DNA from: an uncultured Chitinophaga sp.
Lineage (GTDB): Bacteria; Bacteroidota; Bacteroidia; Chitinophagales; Chitinophagaceae
Assembly (NCBI RefSeq): GCF_937898475.1
Contig: NZ_CALEJS010000039.1
Span: 1-64,000 of the forward strand
Length of the DNA: 64,000 bases
Direction of reading: 5' to 3'
Made by a program: the position numbers and the translations under genes. Below, in pieces: positions 43,771 through 51,361 of the stretch. How positions within the stretch are numbered: the first letter of the stretch is position 1; every line of letters starts with the position of its first letter. The notes under the pieces are model-generated. The model was not told the origin of the DNA and ran no database searches. It worked only from the letters and a program-made list of their open reading frames with translations.

Positions 43771-45852
43771 CTACAGTTGCGGTATTAAGATTCTCACAAT
43801 TGTACCACTCTCAGCAAAGTTACGGCTTGATTTATCGATTACTTCAATGTGGATACCGCTATTATACATTTTATTCAGCAATTCTGCACGGTTAAAACTG
43901 ATTTCCATGCCAGACGACTGATGATGTTTGGGCAAGGTACGGAGTTCTTTGGAACGGTTTATACCTATTCCGTTATCTTCTATAATACATTCCAGCATAT
44001 CTCCCGGGAGCTGCCGGAAGTGGATGGTGAGCCGTCCTATGGGCTGGTTGGGGTTGGTCATCCCGTATTTGACGGCATTTTCCACATAAGGCTGCAGCAG
44101 CATGGCGGGTATTTCCAGTTCTGCAGTGGCAATGGCGGGGTCCAGGCGGATATCGTACTCCATTTTATGCTCAAAGCGCATTTTTTCAAGACCCAGATAA
44201 GTATTCAGGTAGGTGATCTCATCTGCCAGCGAAATAAAGTTACGCCGGGAAAAATCCAGTGTCTTACGGATCAGGTAAGAAAAGTCTGACAGGTACTTCT
44301 GCGCGTATTCATAGTCCCGCTGCATCACAAACAACTGGATGGAATTCAGGCAGTTGAAAATGAAGTGGGGGTTGATCTGGGCCCGTATGGCCTTCAGTTC
44401 TATTTCGGTGAGCTTCTTGTCATATTCAATGTCCAGCTGGATCTGCCGTTGTTCTTCCAGCTCCTGTTTTTTGCGCAGTATTTCGGAGGTCTGTTCTTTT
44501 ACCAGTTCTTCCAGCTGCTCGTTCAGCTTTCGCTGCAGTTCCTTGTTCTTGTTCAGCTGTTTAATGAGCATTTCCTGCGTTTTGGTCCGTTCATGGTGCG
44601 CCAGTTTGTTTCGATAGCTGAGCCCCGCCAGGAAGAACATGGCCTGCAGCAATACGCCGGTGATCATCAGCATGGAAGGGGCGGAGAGCTCTCCCAGGGC
44701 GCTGGTGAGCCCCAGGGGCCGTATCTGCATAAGAAAAGCGCCCAGGCAGGCGGCATAAAAGCACACAGAGCCCAGCAAAAAGAAACGCACGAGCGGGTGA
44801 TGGCGGGAGCGTTTGGCCAGGGCCACAAATATCAGCAGCAGGGGCAGCAGCGTGGCCAGGTATACGTAGCTGTAAATGATGCGGGGTAAATGGTACCGTT
44901 CAATGGCAATGCAATACATGCAGACAATGATAATGCCGCCTGTACATGCTGCCGCAATAGTGAAGATGCCCTCCATGTATGGGTACCTTTCCTTCAGGTT
45001 GAGAAAGGCATTGCCAAAAAGCAGGTACATCAGGTAAAAGCAAAAGAGCAGCGCCGGTATGTCCCAGTAGTATTTGAGCATCGGCCAGTTATGGAAAACA
45101 GACAGCTGATAGGGTTTGCTTTCCAGGCGCAGCGCAAAGAAAAGGATGAGGCCCAGGATATAGGCCGCAAAATAAAGGTAAGACCGGTCGGGCAGCTGTA
45201 TATAGTTAATGATGGCAATGCTGAGGAGCACCATCAGCATACCCAGCAGCACCTGTATCACAACGGCTTCTGCCCGGTAAGTGGTCATCTGCTGATTACG
45301 GAAGCGCTCAAACTGCAGTGCGTTGTATAACACCGGCATCAGGGTATTCTCGTTATACGATTTGTTGATGATGTGCAGGTAAAAAACGCGTGTCTGCCCT
45401 GCAGGAACCTGTACCGGGAAACCATAATTTTCCCATCGGTCTACATCACCCTTGTCCAGCATCAGGCCGGCTTTTGATACCAGGGTTAAGGGACCGCCGG
45501 GTTTTGCGGCATACCAGTACATATAATCATGCCAGCCGGTAAAAAAGGTAAGGCTGGAATCCATGGTGCCGGTGTTCCTTACAGATAATTTGAGCCAGAA
45601 GGCATGTGCGCGCTGGTTGTTCTGTTTGCCCTGGTGAAACAGGCGCGGGTTAGCCGTAAAGCTTTGCTGTGGCACCTGTGACGGATCGTAAGGCTGTCGG
45701 TCTTTTTCTTCCAGCGTGTAGATATAGAAACGCATGTCTGTACTGGCGGGCAAAGCGGCCAGGTCAAGCGTGGTGGTATCTTCAGCGGGGGCTAATGCGA
45801 AAATGCCGGTGGAGTAACATAAAAACAATAGCAGAAAGCAAAAACGACTCAC
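43771..45852 (-). CDS. 7TMR-DISM sensor histidine kinase (LytS-like)
   Basis: Membrane receptor kinase of 693 residues. A signal peptide (RFCFLLLFLCYSTGIFA) is followed by a periplasmic carbohydrate-binding-like 7TMR-DISMED2 domain (about 25-180), seven membrane helices (about 195-410), a Gln/Glu-rich coiled coil (about 415-475) and the His-kinase domain with AQINPHFIFNCLNS (phospho-acceptor His496), then an ATPase domain with VENAVKYGM and EDNGIGI. Only the early N, G1 boxes are strong, as usual for this class. It pairs with the regulator at 42992. The periplasmic ligand is unknown. Confidence 0.93.
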   Translation of the reverse strand: MSRFCFLLLFLCYSTGIFALAPAEDTTTLDLAALPASTDMRFYIYTLEEKDRQPYDPSQVPQQSFTANPRLFHQGKQNNQRAHAFWLKLSVRNTGTMDSSLTFFTGWHDYMYWYAAKPGGPLTLVSKAGLMLDKGDVDRWENYGFPVQVPAGQTRVFYLHIINKSYNENTLMPVLYNALQFERFRNQQMTTYRAEAVVIQVLLGMLMVLLSIAIINYIQLPDRSYLYFAAYILGLILFFALRLESKPYQLSVFHNWPMLKYYWDIPALLFCFYLMYLLFGNAFLNLKERYPYMEGIFTIAAACTGGIIIVCMYCIAIERYHLPRIIYSYVYLATLLPLLLIFVALAKRSRHHPLVRFFLLGSVCFYAACLGAFLMQIRPLGLTSALGELSAPSMLMITGVLLQAMFFLAGLSYRNKLAHHERTKTQEMLIKQLNKNKELQRKLNEQLEELVKEQTSEILRKKQELEEQRQIQLDIEYDKKLTEIELKAIRAQINPHFIFNCLNSIQLFVMQRDYEYAQKYLSDFSYLIRKTLDFSRRNFISLADEITYLNTYLGLEKMRFEHKMEYDIRLDPAIATAELEIPAMLLQPYVENAVKYGMTNPNQPIGRLTIHFRQLPGDMLECIIEDNGIGINRSKELRTLPKHHQSSGMEISFNRAELLNKMYNSGIHIEVIDKSSRNFAESGTIVRILIPQL

Positions 45853-45869
45853 GGGAATGAATATAAATT

Positions 45870-46100
45870 TTACAACAAACCGTCAATAGCTTTTGCCAGA
45901 CGGTGATCCCTCTCCGTCACCACGTTACCTGCATCGTGTGTGCTGAGGTAGATCTCTACCTTGTTGTACACATTGATCCAGTACGGGTGATGGTTCATTT
46001 TTTCCGCTACCAGTGCCACCTTTGTCATAAAGGCAAAGGCGTCTTTAAAATCGCTGAACTCAAAAGAGCGGTACAGCTGATTATCTTTTTCCTGCCACAT
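45870..46100 (-). CDS. 4a-hydroxytetrahydrobiopterin dehydratase
   Basis: Pterin-4a-carbinolamine dehydratase of 76 residues, a short member of its family. It dehydrates the pterin formed by aromatic amino acid hydroxylases. The active-site motif E-K-M-N-H-H-P-Y-W and the following VYNKVEIYLSTHDAGNVVTERD are intact, with both His residues and the Asp. No hydroxylase is nearby. It lies 18 bp before the 7TMR kinase gene in the same direction, perhaps by chance. Confidence 0.92.
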   Translation of the reverse strand: MWQEKDNQLYRSFEFSDFKDAFAFMTKVALVAEKMNHHPYWINVYNKVEIYLSTHDAGNVVTERDHRLAKAIDGLL

Positions 46101-46185
46101 AAAGTAAATTTATGTATCCAACAATTATATTGCCGGGAGCATATTAGGGGGGATCTTAAAAAATATGTACGCTTACTGTCCTGTT

Positions 46186-46629
46186 TTAAAAAATAAGATT
46201 CACCTTATTTTTTATCTCTCTAAGATCCAATAAAGATACTAATTGTACCAGCTCCACATCGCGCAATTCGTCTATTAATTTTTTTACATCCTGCAGTTGA
46301 TAAAAGTCTCCTTTGATCAGCCAGAGGTAGTCTATATGTTTCAGCTCGGGCAGTAAAAATTCTGCCTTGCAGTGGTTATTATAAAAGTAATGGGCAACAG
46401 ATTTGGTAGGTTCCTGGTATTCAAACACGGTGAAGTAGAAGGAACGCTGGTGTTTGGAGAGATTGATCTCCAGTGAATTGTTCACCCTGAAATGGTAGCG
46501 CAGCTGGCGGTTGATCTGCCAGCAAAGCTGGTAATCGCGTGCAGTGGAAACAATGCCAAGCAGGTGAGTGCTGTCAAAGAAATCTTCTATAAGCTGATCC
46601 TGGTCCAGTTTTAGTTTCAGTGCCGACAT
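46186..46629 (-). CDS. IPExxxVDY family protein
   Basis: Protein of 147 residues from a family found almost only in Bacteroidota, recognised by the motif here seen as LLPELKHIDYLWLIKGD (about residues 91-107). It begins LKLKLDQDQLIEDFFDSTHLLGI and is otherwise soluble, with strand-rich central part. Function is unknown. It ends 11 bp from the alkyltransferase-like gene stop region and belongs to the same minus-strand group as trmB. Confidence 0.85.
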   Translation of the reverse strand: MSALKLKLDQDQLIEDFFDSTHLLGIVSTARDYQLCWQINRQLRYHFRVNNSLEINLSKHQRSFYFTVFEYQEPTKSVAHYFYNNHCKAEFLLPELKHIDYLWLIKGDFYQLQDVKKLIDELRDVELVQLVSLLDLREIKNKVNLIF

Positions 46630-46640
46630 ATATTATCTAT

Positions 46641-47045
46641 TCAGGGGCTTTTCGGGTCCCAAAATACGGTTTTAAAGTCTTGGATTTTATCCTTCTTCAC
46701 AACAATTCCCTCCTGTTCAAGTAATTCCTGCATGAGGGTAGGTGTTGAAAAATGGTCTTTGCCACTCAGTACACCACTGCTGTTCACAACGCGGTGTGCG
46801 GGTATGGGAGGTTGGGCGCGGTCTGCCGCATACATGGCCCAGCCTGCCATACGTGCGGTGATCTTCAGGCCCGATGCTTCTGCAAGTGCGCCATACGTGG
46901 TTACGCGGCCTTTAGGTATTTGCCGTACCAGCTCATAGATCCTTTCAAAGAAGGAGGGTGTGTCAGCTGGTTCCTTCGGGCCGGTTTTCCTGTTGCCAGC
47001 GGGCGGCAAGGAGGGCAGCCCTTTTTTGCTCCGGTACGTTTTCAT
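46641..47045 (-). CDS. Alkyltransferase-like protein (MGMT fold, PAHR)
   Basis: Protein of 134 residues with the DNA-binding domain of O6-methylguanine methyltransferase: FFERIYELVRQIPKGRVTTYGALAEASG, the helix-turn-helix with its intercalating Arg (ARMAGWAM) and IPAHRVVNSSGVLSG. The active-site Cys of the PCHR motif is Ala, so it cannot take up the alkyl group and should act as an alkyltransferase-like protein, which bends alkylated DNA and hands it to nucleotide excision repair. The ATG at 47045 lies inside the DUF5522 gene, an 83-bp overlap in another frame. Its basic N-terminal 25 residues are encoded there. Confidence 0.85.
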   Translation of the reverse strand: MKTYRSKKGLPSLPPAGNRKTGPKEPADTPSFFERIYELVRQIPKGRVTTYGALAEASGLKITARMAGWAMYAADRAQPPIPAHRVVNSSGVLSGKDHFSTPTLMQELLEQEGIVVKKDKIQDFKTVFWDPKSP

Positions 47046-47175
47046 AATCAAATGGACAATGTCTGCATCCGTTGCCACAGCAATGGCCTCTTTCCAGGTG
47101 GTATTTTTCAGTGAACACCATATAGCCCTGCTCGTTGTAGTAGAAATCAATATGTTCCTTCAGCGGCGTCTGCAT
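46963..47175 (-). CDS. DUF5522 family small Cys-rich protein
   Basis: Protein of 70 residues with the strongly conserved motif YYNEQGYMVFTEKYHLERG then HCCGNGCRHCPFDY, holding four Cys that look ready to bind a metal (zinc or an iron-sulphur cluster). It overlaps trmB by 29 bp at its start and the alkyltransferase-like gene by 83 bp at its end, both in other frames. The function of the family is unknown; co-occurrence with tRNA modification genes is suggestive only. Confidence 0.82.
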   Translation of the reverse strand: MQTPLKEHIDFYYNEQGYMVFTEKYHLERGHCCGNGCRHCPFDYENVPEQKRAALLAARWQQENRPEGTS

Positions 47176-47854
47176 CGGAGGGCAGTTTAACCCGGCGCCA
47201 GTCTATCGGGGCCTCCGGTAGTGCAAATTTAATGAACCGGATGGTACGGCCGTCTGCCAGGTGCATGCCTTCATAATAAGTGCGTATCTGCAGCAGTTCG
47301 GGCACCTCCGGTAATGCATATACGTCTGGTATATCTTCCAGTACCTGGCAATTACAGGCGGCCGTTACCTCTTTTGTAAAGGCATACAGCTCGGGGGAGT
47401 CTGTTTTCAGGTTGATGGTAGCCCCGGGCGCCAGTAATGGCTGATACAGCTGGAGGAATTTGGGGTGGGTAAGCCGTTTTTTGGACTTTGACTTACGCAG
47501 GAAGGGATCGGGGAAGGTGATCCAGATCTCGGATATTTCTCCCGGCGCAAAGTAATGGTCCAGTTTGTCTATCTGGCTGCGCAGGAAGGCGGCATTGGGC
47601 AGGGGCTCTTCAAGGGCGGTTTTGGCGCCCCGCCAGATGCGGTTGCCCTTAAGATCTACCCCCAGGAAATTCCTTTCGGGATAGCGGCGGGCAAGCGCCA
47701 GGGTATAATCGCCTTTACCGCAGGCCAGTTCCAGGGTAAGCGGATGATCGTTTTTAAAGAACGGCTTCCACTGTCCGGGCATGCCTTCCGGGTAGATCAG
47801 CACATTAGGAAAAGTCTCTATTTCGGCAAAACGTTGCAGTTTTTTTTGTCCCAT
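47147..47854 (-). CDS. trmB: tRNA (guanine-N7-)-methyltransferase TrmB
   Basis: SAM-dependent enzyme of 235 residues that makes m7G46 in the variable loop of tRNAs. It begins MGQKKLQRFAEIETFPNVL, has the SAM site LELACGKGDYTLALA, the DLKGNRIWRGA strand and the catalytic/substrate segment EIWITFPDPFLRKSKSKKRL, and ends with a typical TYYEGMHLADGRTIRFIKF. The frame opens at a TTG three codons before the ATG at 47854. It lies next to the tRNA-like gene at 48035, whose variable arm is expanded, an intriguing but possibly chance pairing. Confidence 0.96.
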   Translation of the reverse strand: MGQKKLQRFAEIETFPNVLIYPEGMPGQWKPFFKNDHPLTLELACGKGDYTLALARRYPERNFLGVDLKGNRIWRGAKTALEEPLPNAAFLRSQIDKLDHYFAPGEISEIWITFPDPFLRKSKSKKRLTHPKFLQLYQPLLAPGATINLKTDSPELYAFTKEVTAACNCQVLEDIPDVYALPEVPELLQIRTYYEGMHLADGRTIRFIKFALPEAPIDWRRVKLPSDADAAEGTY

Positions 47855-47994
47855 GGGATGCAAAAGTATAGATTTCCCCCGGTACGGTCAGAACGATATT
47901 ATATTAACCCAAAAGGGAAATTATACCCGGAACAAGGAGAAGCCCATGTGAAACCTTTAGAGAAGCCCGGGTGAAGAAATGAGAATTTAATATC

Positions 47995-48028
47995 AAAAAG
48001 GCCGTTCCAGTTACCTGAAACGGCCTTT
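47995..48028 (-). terminator. Intrinsic terminator of the tRNA-like gene
   Basis: On the minus strand AAAGGCCGTTTC pairs with GGAACGGCCTTT over 12 bp with one wobble, around an eight-base loop, and is followed by TTTT. It begins seven bases after the discriminator base of the tRNA-like RNA. Confidence 0.9.
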
Positions 48029-48034
48029 GCCAAG

Positions 48035-48176
48035 CTGTAGGAGAAGGATTCGAACCTCCACGGGGCGGTTAGCCTTAGCACAAATAAGATTAGTGGTCAA
48101 CCCATTATGCTACGTTTATCCCGGACTCCCCACCCTCGAGACAAGAGGGCATGTCTGCCAATTCCATCACCCCACA
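48035..48176 (-). tRNA. Class II tRNA-like RNA with expanded variable arm, anticodon GUC
   Basis: A cloverleaf can be drawn throughout. The acceptor stem pairs TGTGGGG with TCCTACA (two wobbles), discriminator G. The D-arm is ATG-GAATTGGCAGA-CAT, as in tRNA-Leu. The anticodon arm is CCCTC-TTGTCTC-GAGGG, a perfect stem giving GUC at 34-36 but pyrimidine U37. The T-arm is GGAGG-TTCGAAT-CCTTC. The variable arm starts TGGGG and ends CCCC, as in Leu tRNAs, but encloses 62 bases that form a second hairpin (CACTA-ATCTTAT-TTGTG). No CCA is encoded, as usual for the phylum. It may be a decayed or chimeric tRNA, or a tRNA-derived RNA; charging is unknown. Confidence 0.6.
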
Positions 48177-48256
48177 TTATAATTGAAAGCTTCTTTATCT
48201 GAAGTGCCCTTGGTAATTTACCCGGCAGCGTTTCTGATTTCAAACTTTCAATGATG

Positions 48257-48288
48257 CAAATCTAAAGACGCGGGGTATTTTTTGCAAA
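48257..48288 (-). promoter_or_regulatory. Promoter of the tRNA-like gene
   Basis: On the minus strand TTTG, a 20-base spacer and TAGATTTG match the Bacteroidota promoter consensus at every fixed position. Transcription would start near 48250, giving a leader of about 75 bases before the mature 5' end, with TTGAAAG and CTTTCAA able to close it into a loop. Confidence 0.8.
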
Positions 48289-48304
48289 TTTTTTAAGAAA
48301 AATT

Positions 48305-48334
48305 TTTGAAATTTCGATATTTTTTAAATATTTG
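48305..48334 (+). promoter_or_regulatory. Promoter of the Lrp/AsnC-type gene
   Basis: TTTG (48305-48308), an 18-base spacer and AATATTTG (48327-48334) fit the consensus with one mismatch. It is divergent from the promoter of the tRNA-like gene and lies about 38 bp before the ATG at 48372. Confidence 0.5.
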
Positions 48335-48371
48335 CAAGTGTGTTTAAAACAATCAAAAACAAATTGTAAAA

Positions 48372-48839
48372 ATGAGCCACAATTTGAATATTGACAAACT
48401 TGATCTTCAGATCATCAGTGAGATGATGAACAATGCGGAGATATCCTACGCCGATCTGGGAAAGAAACTCTTTGTTTCCGGCGGTACTATCCACGTAAGA
48501 ATGAAGAAATTGCAAGAACTGGGTATTGTTAAAGGTACAAAATTACATGTAGATTTAAAAATGATCGGCTATGATGTGATAGCCTTCATCGGGATCTACC
48601 TGGAAAAAAGCTCCATGTATGATACGGTAGCCAAAGAGTTACGCAAGATACCTGAGATGGTTCGCCTTAATTATACTACCGGGAGCTACAGCATGTTTGC
48701 AGAGATCATCTGCAAGGATATTACCCAGCTTCGCCGCATATTGCATGATGAGCTGCAGAAGATCAAGGGAATAGAAAGAACAGAGACGCTCATCTCTTTA
48801 GAGGAGAGCTTTTACCGTACTATTAATGTGGTGGAGTAA
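48372..48839 (+). CDS. Lrp/AsnC family transcriptional regulator
   Basis: Feast/famine regulator of 155 residues. The winged helix-turn-helix (about 8-58) begins NIDKLDLQIISEMMNNAEIS and continues YADLGKKLFVSGGTIHVRMKKL; the RAM effector-binding domain (about 70-150) has VIAFIGIYLEKSSMYD and TTGSYSMFAEIICKDI, with a Gly at the turn that binds an amino acid in relatives. Such proteins form octamers and often control their own gene. It stands alone, divergent from the tRNA-like gene. Confidence 0.94.
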   Translation: MSHNLNIDKLDLQIISEMMNNAEISYADLGKKLFVSGGTIHVRMKKLQELGIVKGTKLHVDLKMIGYDVIAFIGIYLEKSSMYDTVAKELRKIPEMVRLNYTTGSYSMFAEIICKDITQLRRILHDELQKIKGIERTETLISLEESFYRTINVVE

Positions 48840-48979
48840 ACGCTCCCCGGATCTACGTTGTGAAATTATTTGATAAATCTATAGCAATCAACCTATAGCA
48901 GTTAAAGGAATCACCAGGGATAGCATTATATACTTTCACATTTACGTAAGCGAAAAAGCATAGTAAGCGCATAATGGCG

Positions 48980-49666
48980 TCAGCCATTGAGGAAACGTTG
49001 CACCAGCGCGGCCACCAGGCTGGGGTCCGTCTTTTCTATGGGATGCGGTGTACCAGGCAGCACGGCCAGCTGAGCCTGCGGTAGTGCTTTATATACATCC
49101 ACGGTTTCCTGTAAAGACACCATTTGGTCGCGGTCGCCCAGCATCAACAGGCAGGGCTGGCTGATGGCGGCATAATCTTCCCGGCCCAGGGCGGGAGCCT
49201 GCCCCAGCGCCTGCATCAGGGTGGCGGTGGCACTCAGCACCTGTTTCCAGTTATGAGGGGCATGCCGTTCCTGCAGGGCCGCTGCAAAGGCGGGAACTTT
49301 TTGTTCAATCACGCCCGCATCCAGCATTTTCAGTTCTCTGGCGGCGGTAGCTGCATTCCAGTGGTATTTGGTGCCTAAAGTGATCAGCCGGCTTACCCGG
49401 CCGGGATAATGCCGGGCCAGGTACATGGCCACATAGCCGCCCATACTGTACCCGAAAATGGGAACCGGCGGCAGGGCATGCTCTTCCAGGTAGGCGGCGG
49501 TCTGTGCTGCCAGCAATGGAATGCTGAGGGCTGTTTTTGCAGGGCCTGCATCCCCATGACCGCTGAAGTTAATGGTATGTGCCTCGTACTGCCGCAGCAG
49601 TGAGGCTAATGGTTGCAGCTGCGCTTTGGTACCCAGCGCGCCATGAAGGAGTAAAATGGGGTTCAT
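48980..49666 (-). CDS. Alpha/beta hydrolase
   Basis: Alpha/beta-hydrolase fold enzyme of 228 residues. The oxyanion region is NPILLLHGALGTK, the nucleophile elbow is FGYSMGGYVAMYLA (Ser), the acid is the Asp in LLMLGDRDQMVS and the catalytic His is in LPGTPHPIEKT. No signal peptide. The closest relatives in general appearance are MenH-like and esterase-like proteins; the substrate is unknown. It follows the SDR gene by 18 bp in the same direction and the two are probably one transcript. Confidence 0.9.
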   Translation of the reverse strand: MNPILLLHGALGTKAQLQPLASLLRQYEAHTINFSGHGDAGPAKTALSIPLLAAQTAAYLEEHALPPVPIFGYSMGGYVAMYLARHYPGRVSRLITLGTKYHWNAATAARELKMLDAGVIEQKVPAFAAALQERHAPHNWKQVLSATATLMQALGQAPALGREDYAAISQPCLLMLGDRDQMVSLQETVDVYKALPQAQLAVLPGTPHPIEKTDPSLVAALVQRFLNG

Positions 49667-49684
49667 AGGCTAATTTATAACTTT

Positions 49685-50437
49685 TTACCTTGCCAGGTAA
49701 GCGCCATCTATGGCATAATAAGCACCCGTAACAAAGGAAGACACCGGGGCGCTCAGCCATAGTACCAGCTCAGCCACTTCTTCCGGTTTACCTAATCTGC
49801 CCATGGGGTGCATGCCCACCAGCTGCTCAATGGCTTCTTCCGTCATATGCCGGGTGATGAGGGGCGTTTCTATAAAGGCGGGCCCTACGGCATTGATGCG
49901 TATACCCCGGGCGCTGTATTCCAGGGCGGCCGTTTTGGTGAGTCCCACCACACCATGTTTGGCGGCAACATAAGCGCAGGAATTTGTGAAGCCCACCTGG
50001 CCCAGTATGGAAGCCATATTTACAATGGCGCCGCCGCCCGTAGCCAGCATGGCAGGGATCTGGTAGCGCATTCCGTAGAAAACGCCGCTGAGGTTTACAT
50101 CTATCACTTTCTGCCATTCGCTGAGGGAATATTCGCCCACCGGCGCGCTTTCGCCGCCGATACCTGCATTATTGCAGCTGATGTCGAGCCGCTGGTACTG
50201 CCGCAGGGTTTTTTCTACCAGTGCTGCCGCATCTTCGGCTTTCCCGGCGTCGGAGCGGATAAAGATGGCGTCGCCACCGGCGCGCTTTATCTCATCCACT
50301 ACGGCCGCGCCTCCTTCTTCGTTGATGTCTGCGGCTACTACCCGGGCCCCGTTGCGGGCAAATAAAGTAGCCACACTGTACCCGATACCAGAACCGGCGC
50401 CCGTTACCAGTGCGATCTTGTTTTTAAGCAGTTCCAT
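49685..50437 (-). CDS. Short-chain dehydrogenase/reductase
   Basis: Classical SDR of 250 residues, NAD(P)-dependent. It shows the cofactor motif TGAGSGIG (residues 12-19 approx.), NNAG in ISCNNAGIGG, the catalytic Ser in NMASILGQ and the Y-x3-K pair in YVAAKHG, then PAFIETPL after the PG-like turn. An Asp at the end of the second strand (VVAADINEEG) favours NAD over NADP. The ATG at 50437 is used; ten further codons upstream are weak. Likely co-transcribed with the hydrolase. Substrate unknown. Confidence 0.92.
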   Translation of the reverse strand: MELLKNKIALVTGAGSGIGYSVATLFARNGARVVAADINEEGGAAVVDEIKRAGGDAIFIRSDAGKAEDAAALVEKTLRQYQRLDISCNNAGIGGESAPVGEYSLSEWQKVIDVNLSGVFYGMRYQIPAMLATGGGAIVNMASILGQVGFTNSCAYVAAKHGVVGLTKTAALEYSARGIRINAVGPAFIETPLITRHMTEEAIEQLVGMHPMGRLGKPEEVAELVLWLSAPVSSFVTGAYYAIDGAYLAR

Positions 50438-50532
50438 AAGGGTTGTTTTTAAGAAATGAGTCATCAAATTTCCGGCCGTAAGAGCAGGTTGCCAGCGCTA
50501 AGTTTTAGGTTTTTCATTTGAGGTTTTTTTGC

Positions 50533-50540
50533 TAAGTTTG
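50533..50540 (+). promoter_or_regulatory. Candidate promoter upstream of the DUF4290-murA operon
   Basis: TAAGTTTG is an exact TAnnTTTG element about 114 bp before the ATG at 50654. A clear -33 box is absent. A short inverted repeat (ACAAAGTA at 50562, TACTTTGT at 50582) lies in the leader. Confidence 0.4.
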
Positions 50541-50653
50541 CGCATACGGTTACTTCACAGTACAAAGTACACTTAATTCCTTACTTTGTTCCTTCTCGTA
50601 AAGTTGACTTAATAATTAAATTAATCCGGTAAATTATCTCATAATTTAAGATA

Positions 50654-51361
50654 ATGGAATATAATACCACACGTAATCATTTAATAATGAAAGAGTATGG
50701 CAGGAATATTCAGAAGATGATTGAATATTTGCTGACCATAGAAGACAGGGATCAACGCCAGGCCAATGCCATGGCGCTGATAGAACTGATGGGCACCCTG
50801 AACCCCCACCTGCGGAACGTTGAAGATTTCAGGCATAAACTGTGGGATCACCTTTTCCTGATCTCCGATTTTAAACTGGATGTAGAATCTCCCTACCCCA
50901 TACCCACCCGCGAAACGTTAAGGTACAAGCCCGAGCGGCTTCCTTATCCTAAAAAGTATCCCAAGCTGCGTCACTTTGGAAAGAACCTGGAAATGGTGAT
51001 CGATAAAGCGCTGCACGAAGAGAACCCGGAGAAGAAGGAAGGCTTTACCCAGACCATCGGCAACTATATGAAGCTGGCCTACAGCAACTGGCATAAAGAA
51101 AGCGTACATGATGACGCTGTAAGATCAGAGCTGGCCACTATCACAGACGGCAAGCTGGAATTCCATACCGGCGGGGCGGCTCCTGCTTTCACGCCTGCAG
51201 GTGGCGGTGGCGACTTTAACCGCAGCAGCAGCGCCAATGTAAGCGGCAGCGGCGTTATCCTCAAACGCAGCAAATCGTCTTACCAGCAGAACAAGTATAA
51301 AAGCGGAAACGGAAAAACCAATAAGCACAGCAATAAATACAATAAAAACAGGAACAAGTGA
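50654..51361 (+). CDS. DUF4290 family protein
   Basis: Protein of 235 residues of a Bacteroidota-specific family. The conserved part (1-160) is helical, with KEYGRNIQKMIEYLLTIEDR, TLNPHLRNVEDFRHKLWDHL and NYMKLAYSNWHKESVHDD. The C-terminal 70 residues are low-complexity, rich in Gly, Ser, Asn and Lys (SSYQQNKYKSGNGKTNKHSN), basic and probably disordered. Its stop overlaps the GTG start of murA, which suggests a link to cell-wall synthesis. Function is unknown. Confidence 0.88.
   Translation: MEYNTTRNHLIMKEYGRNIQKMIEYLLTIEDRDQRQANAMALIELMGTLNPHLRNVEDFRHKLWDHLFLISDFKLDVESPYPIPTRETLRYKPERLPYPKKYPKLRHFGKNLEMVIDKALHEENPEKKEGFTQTIGNYMKLAYSNWHKESVHDDAVRSELATITDGKLEFHTGGAAPAFTPAGGGGDFNRSSSANVSGSGVILKRSKSSYQQNKYKSGNGKTNKHSNKYNKNRNK

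Noticed and set aside
47995..48180. tmRNA or group I intron-containing tRNA
   Set aside because: It is too short for tmRNA and has no tag frame. The extra bases lie in the variable arm, not the anticodon loop, and no intron core is seen.
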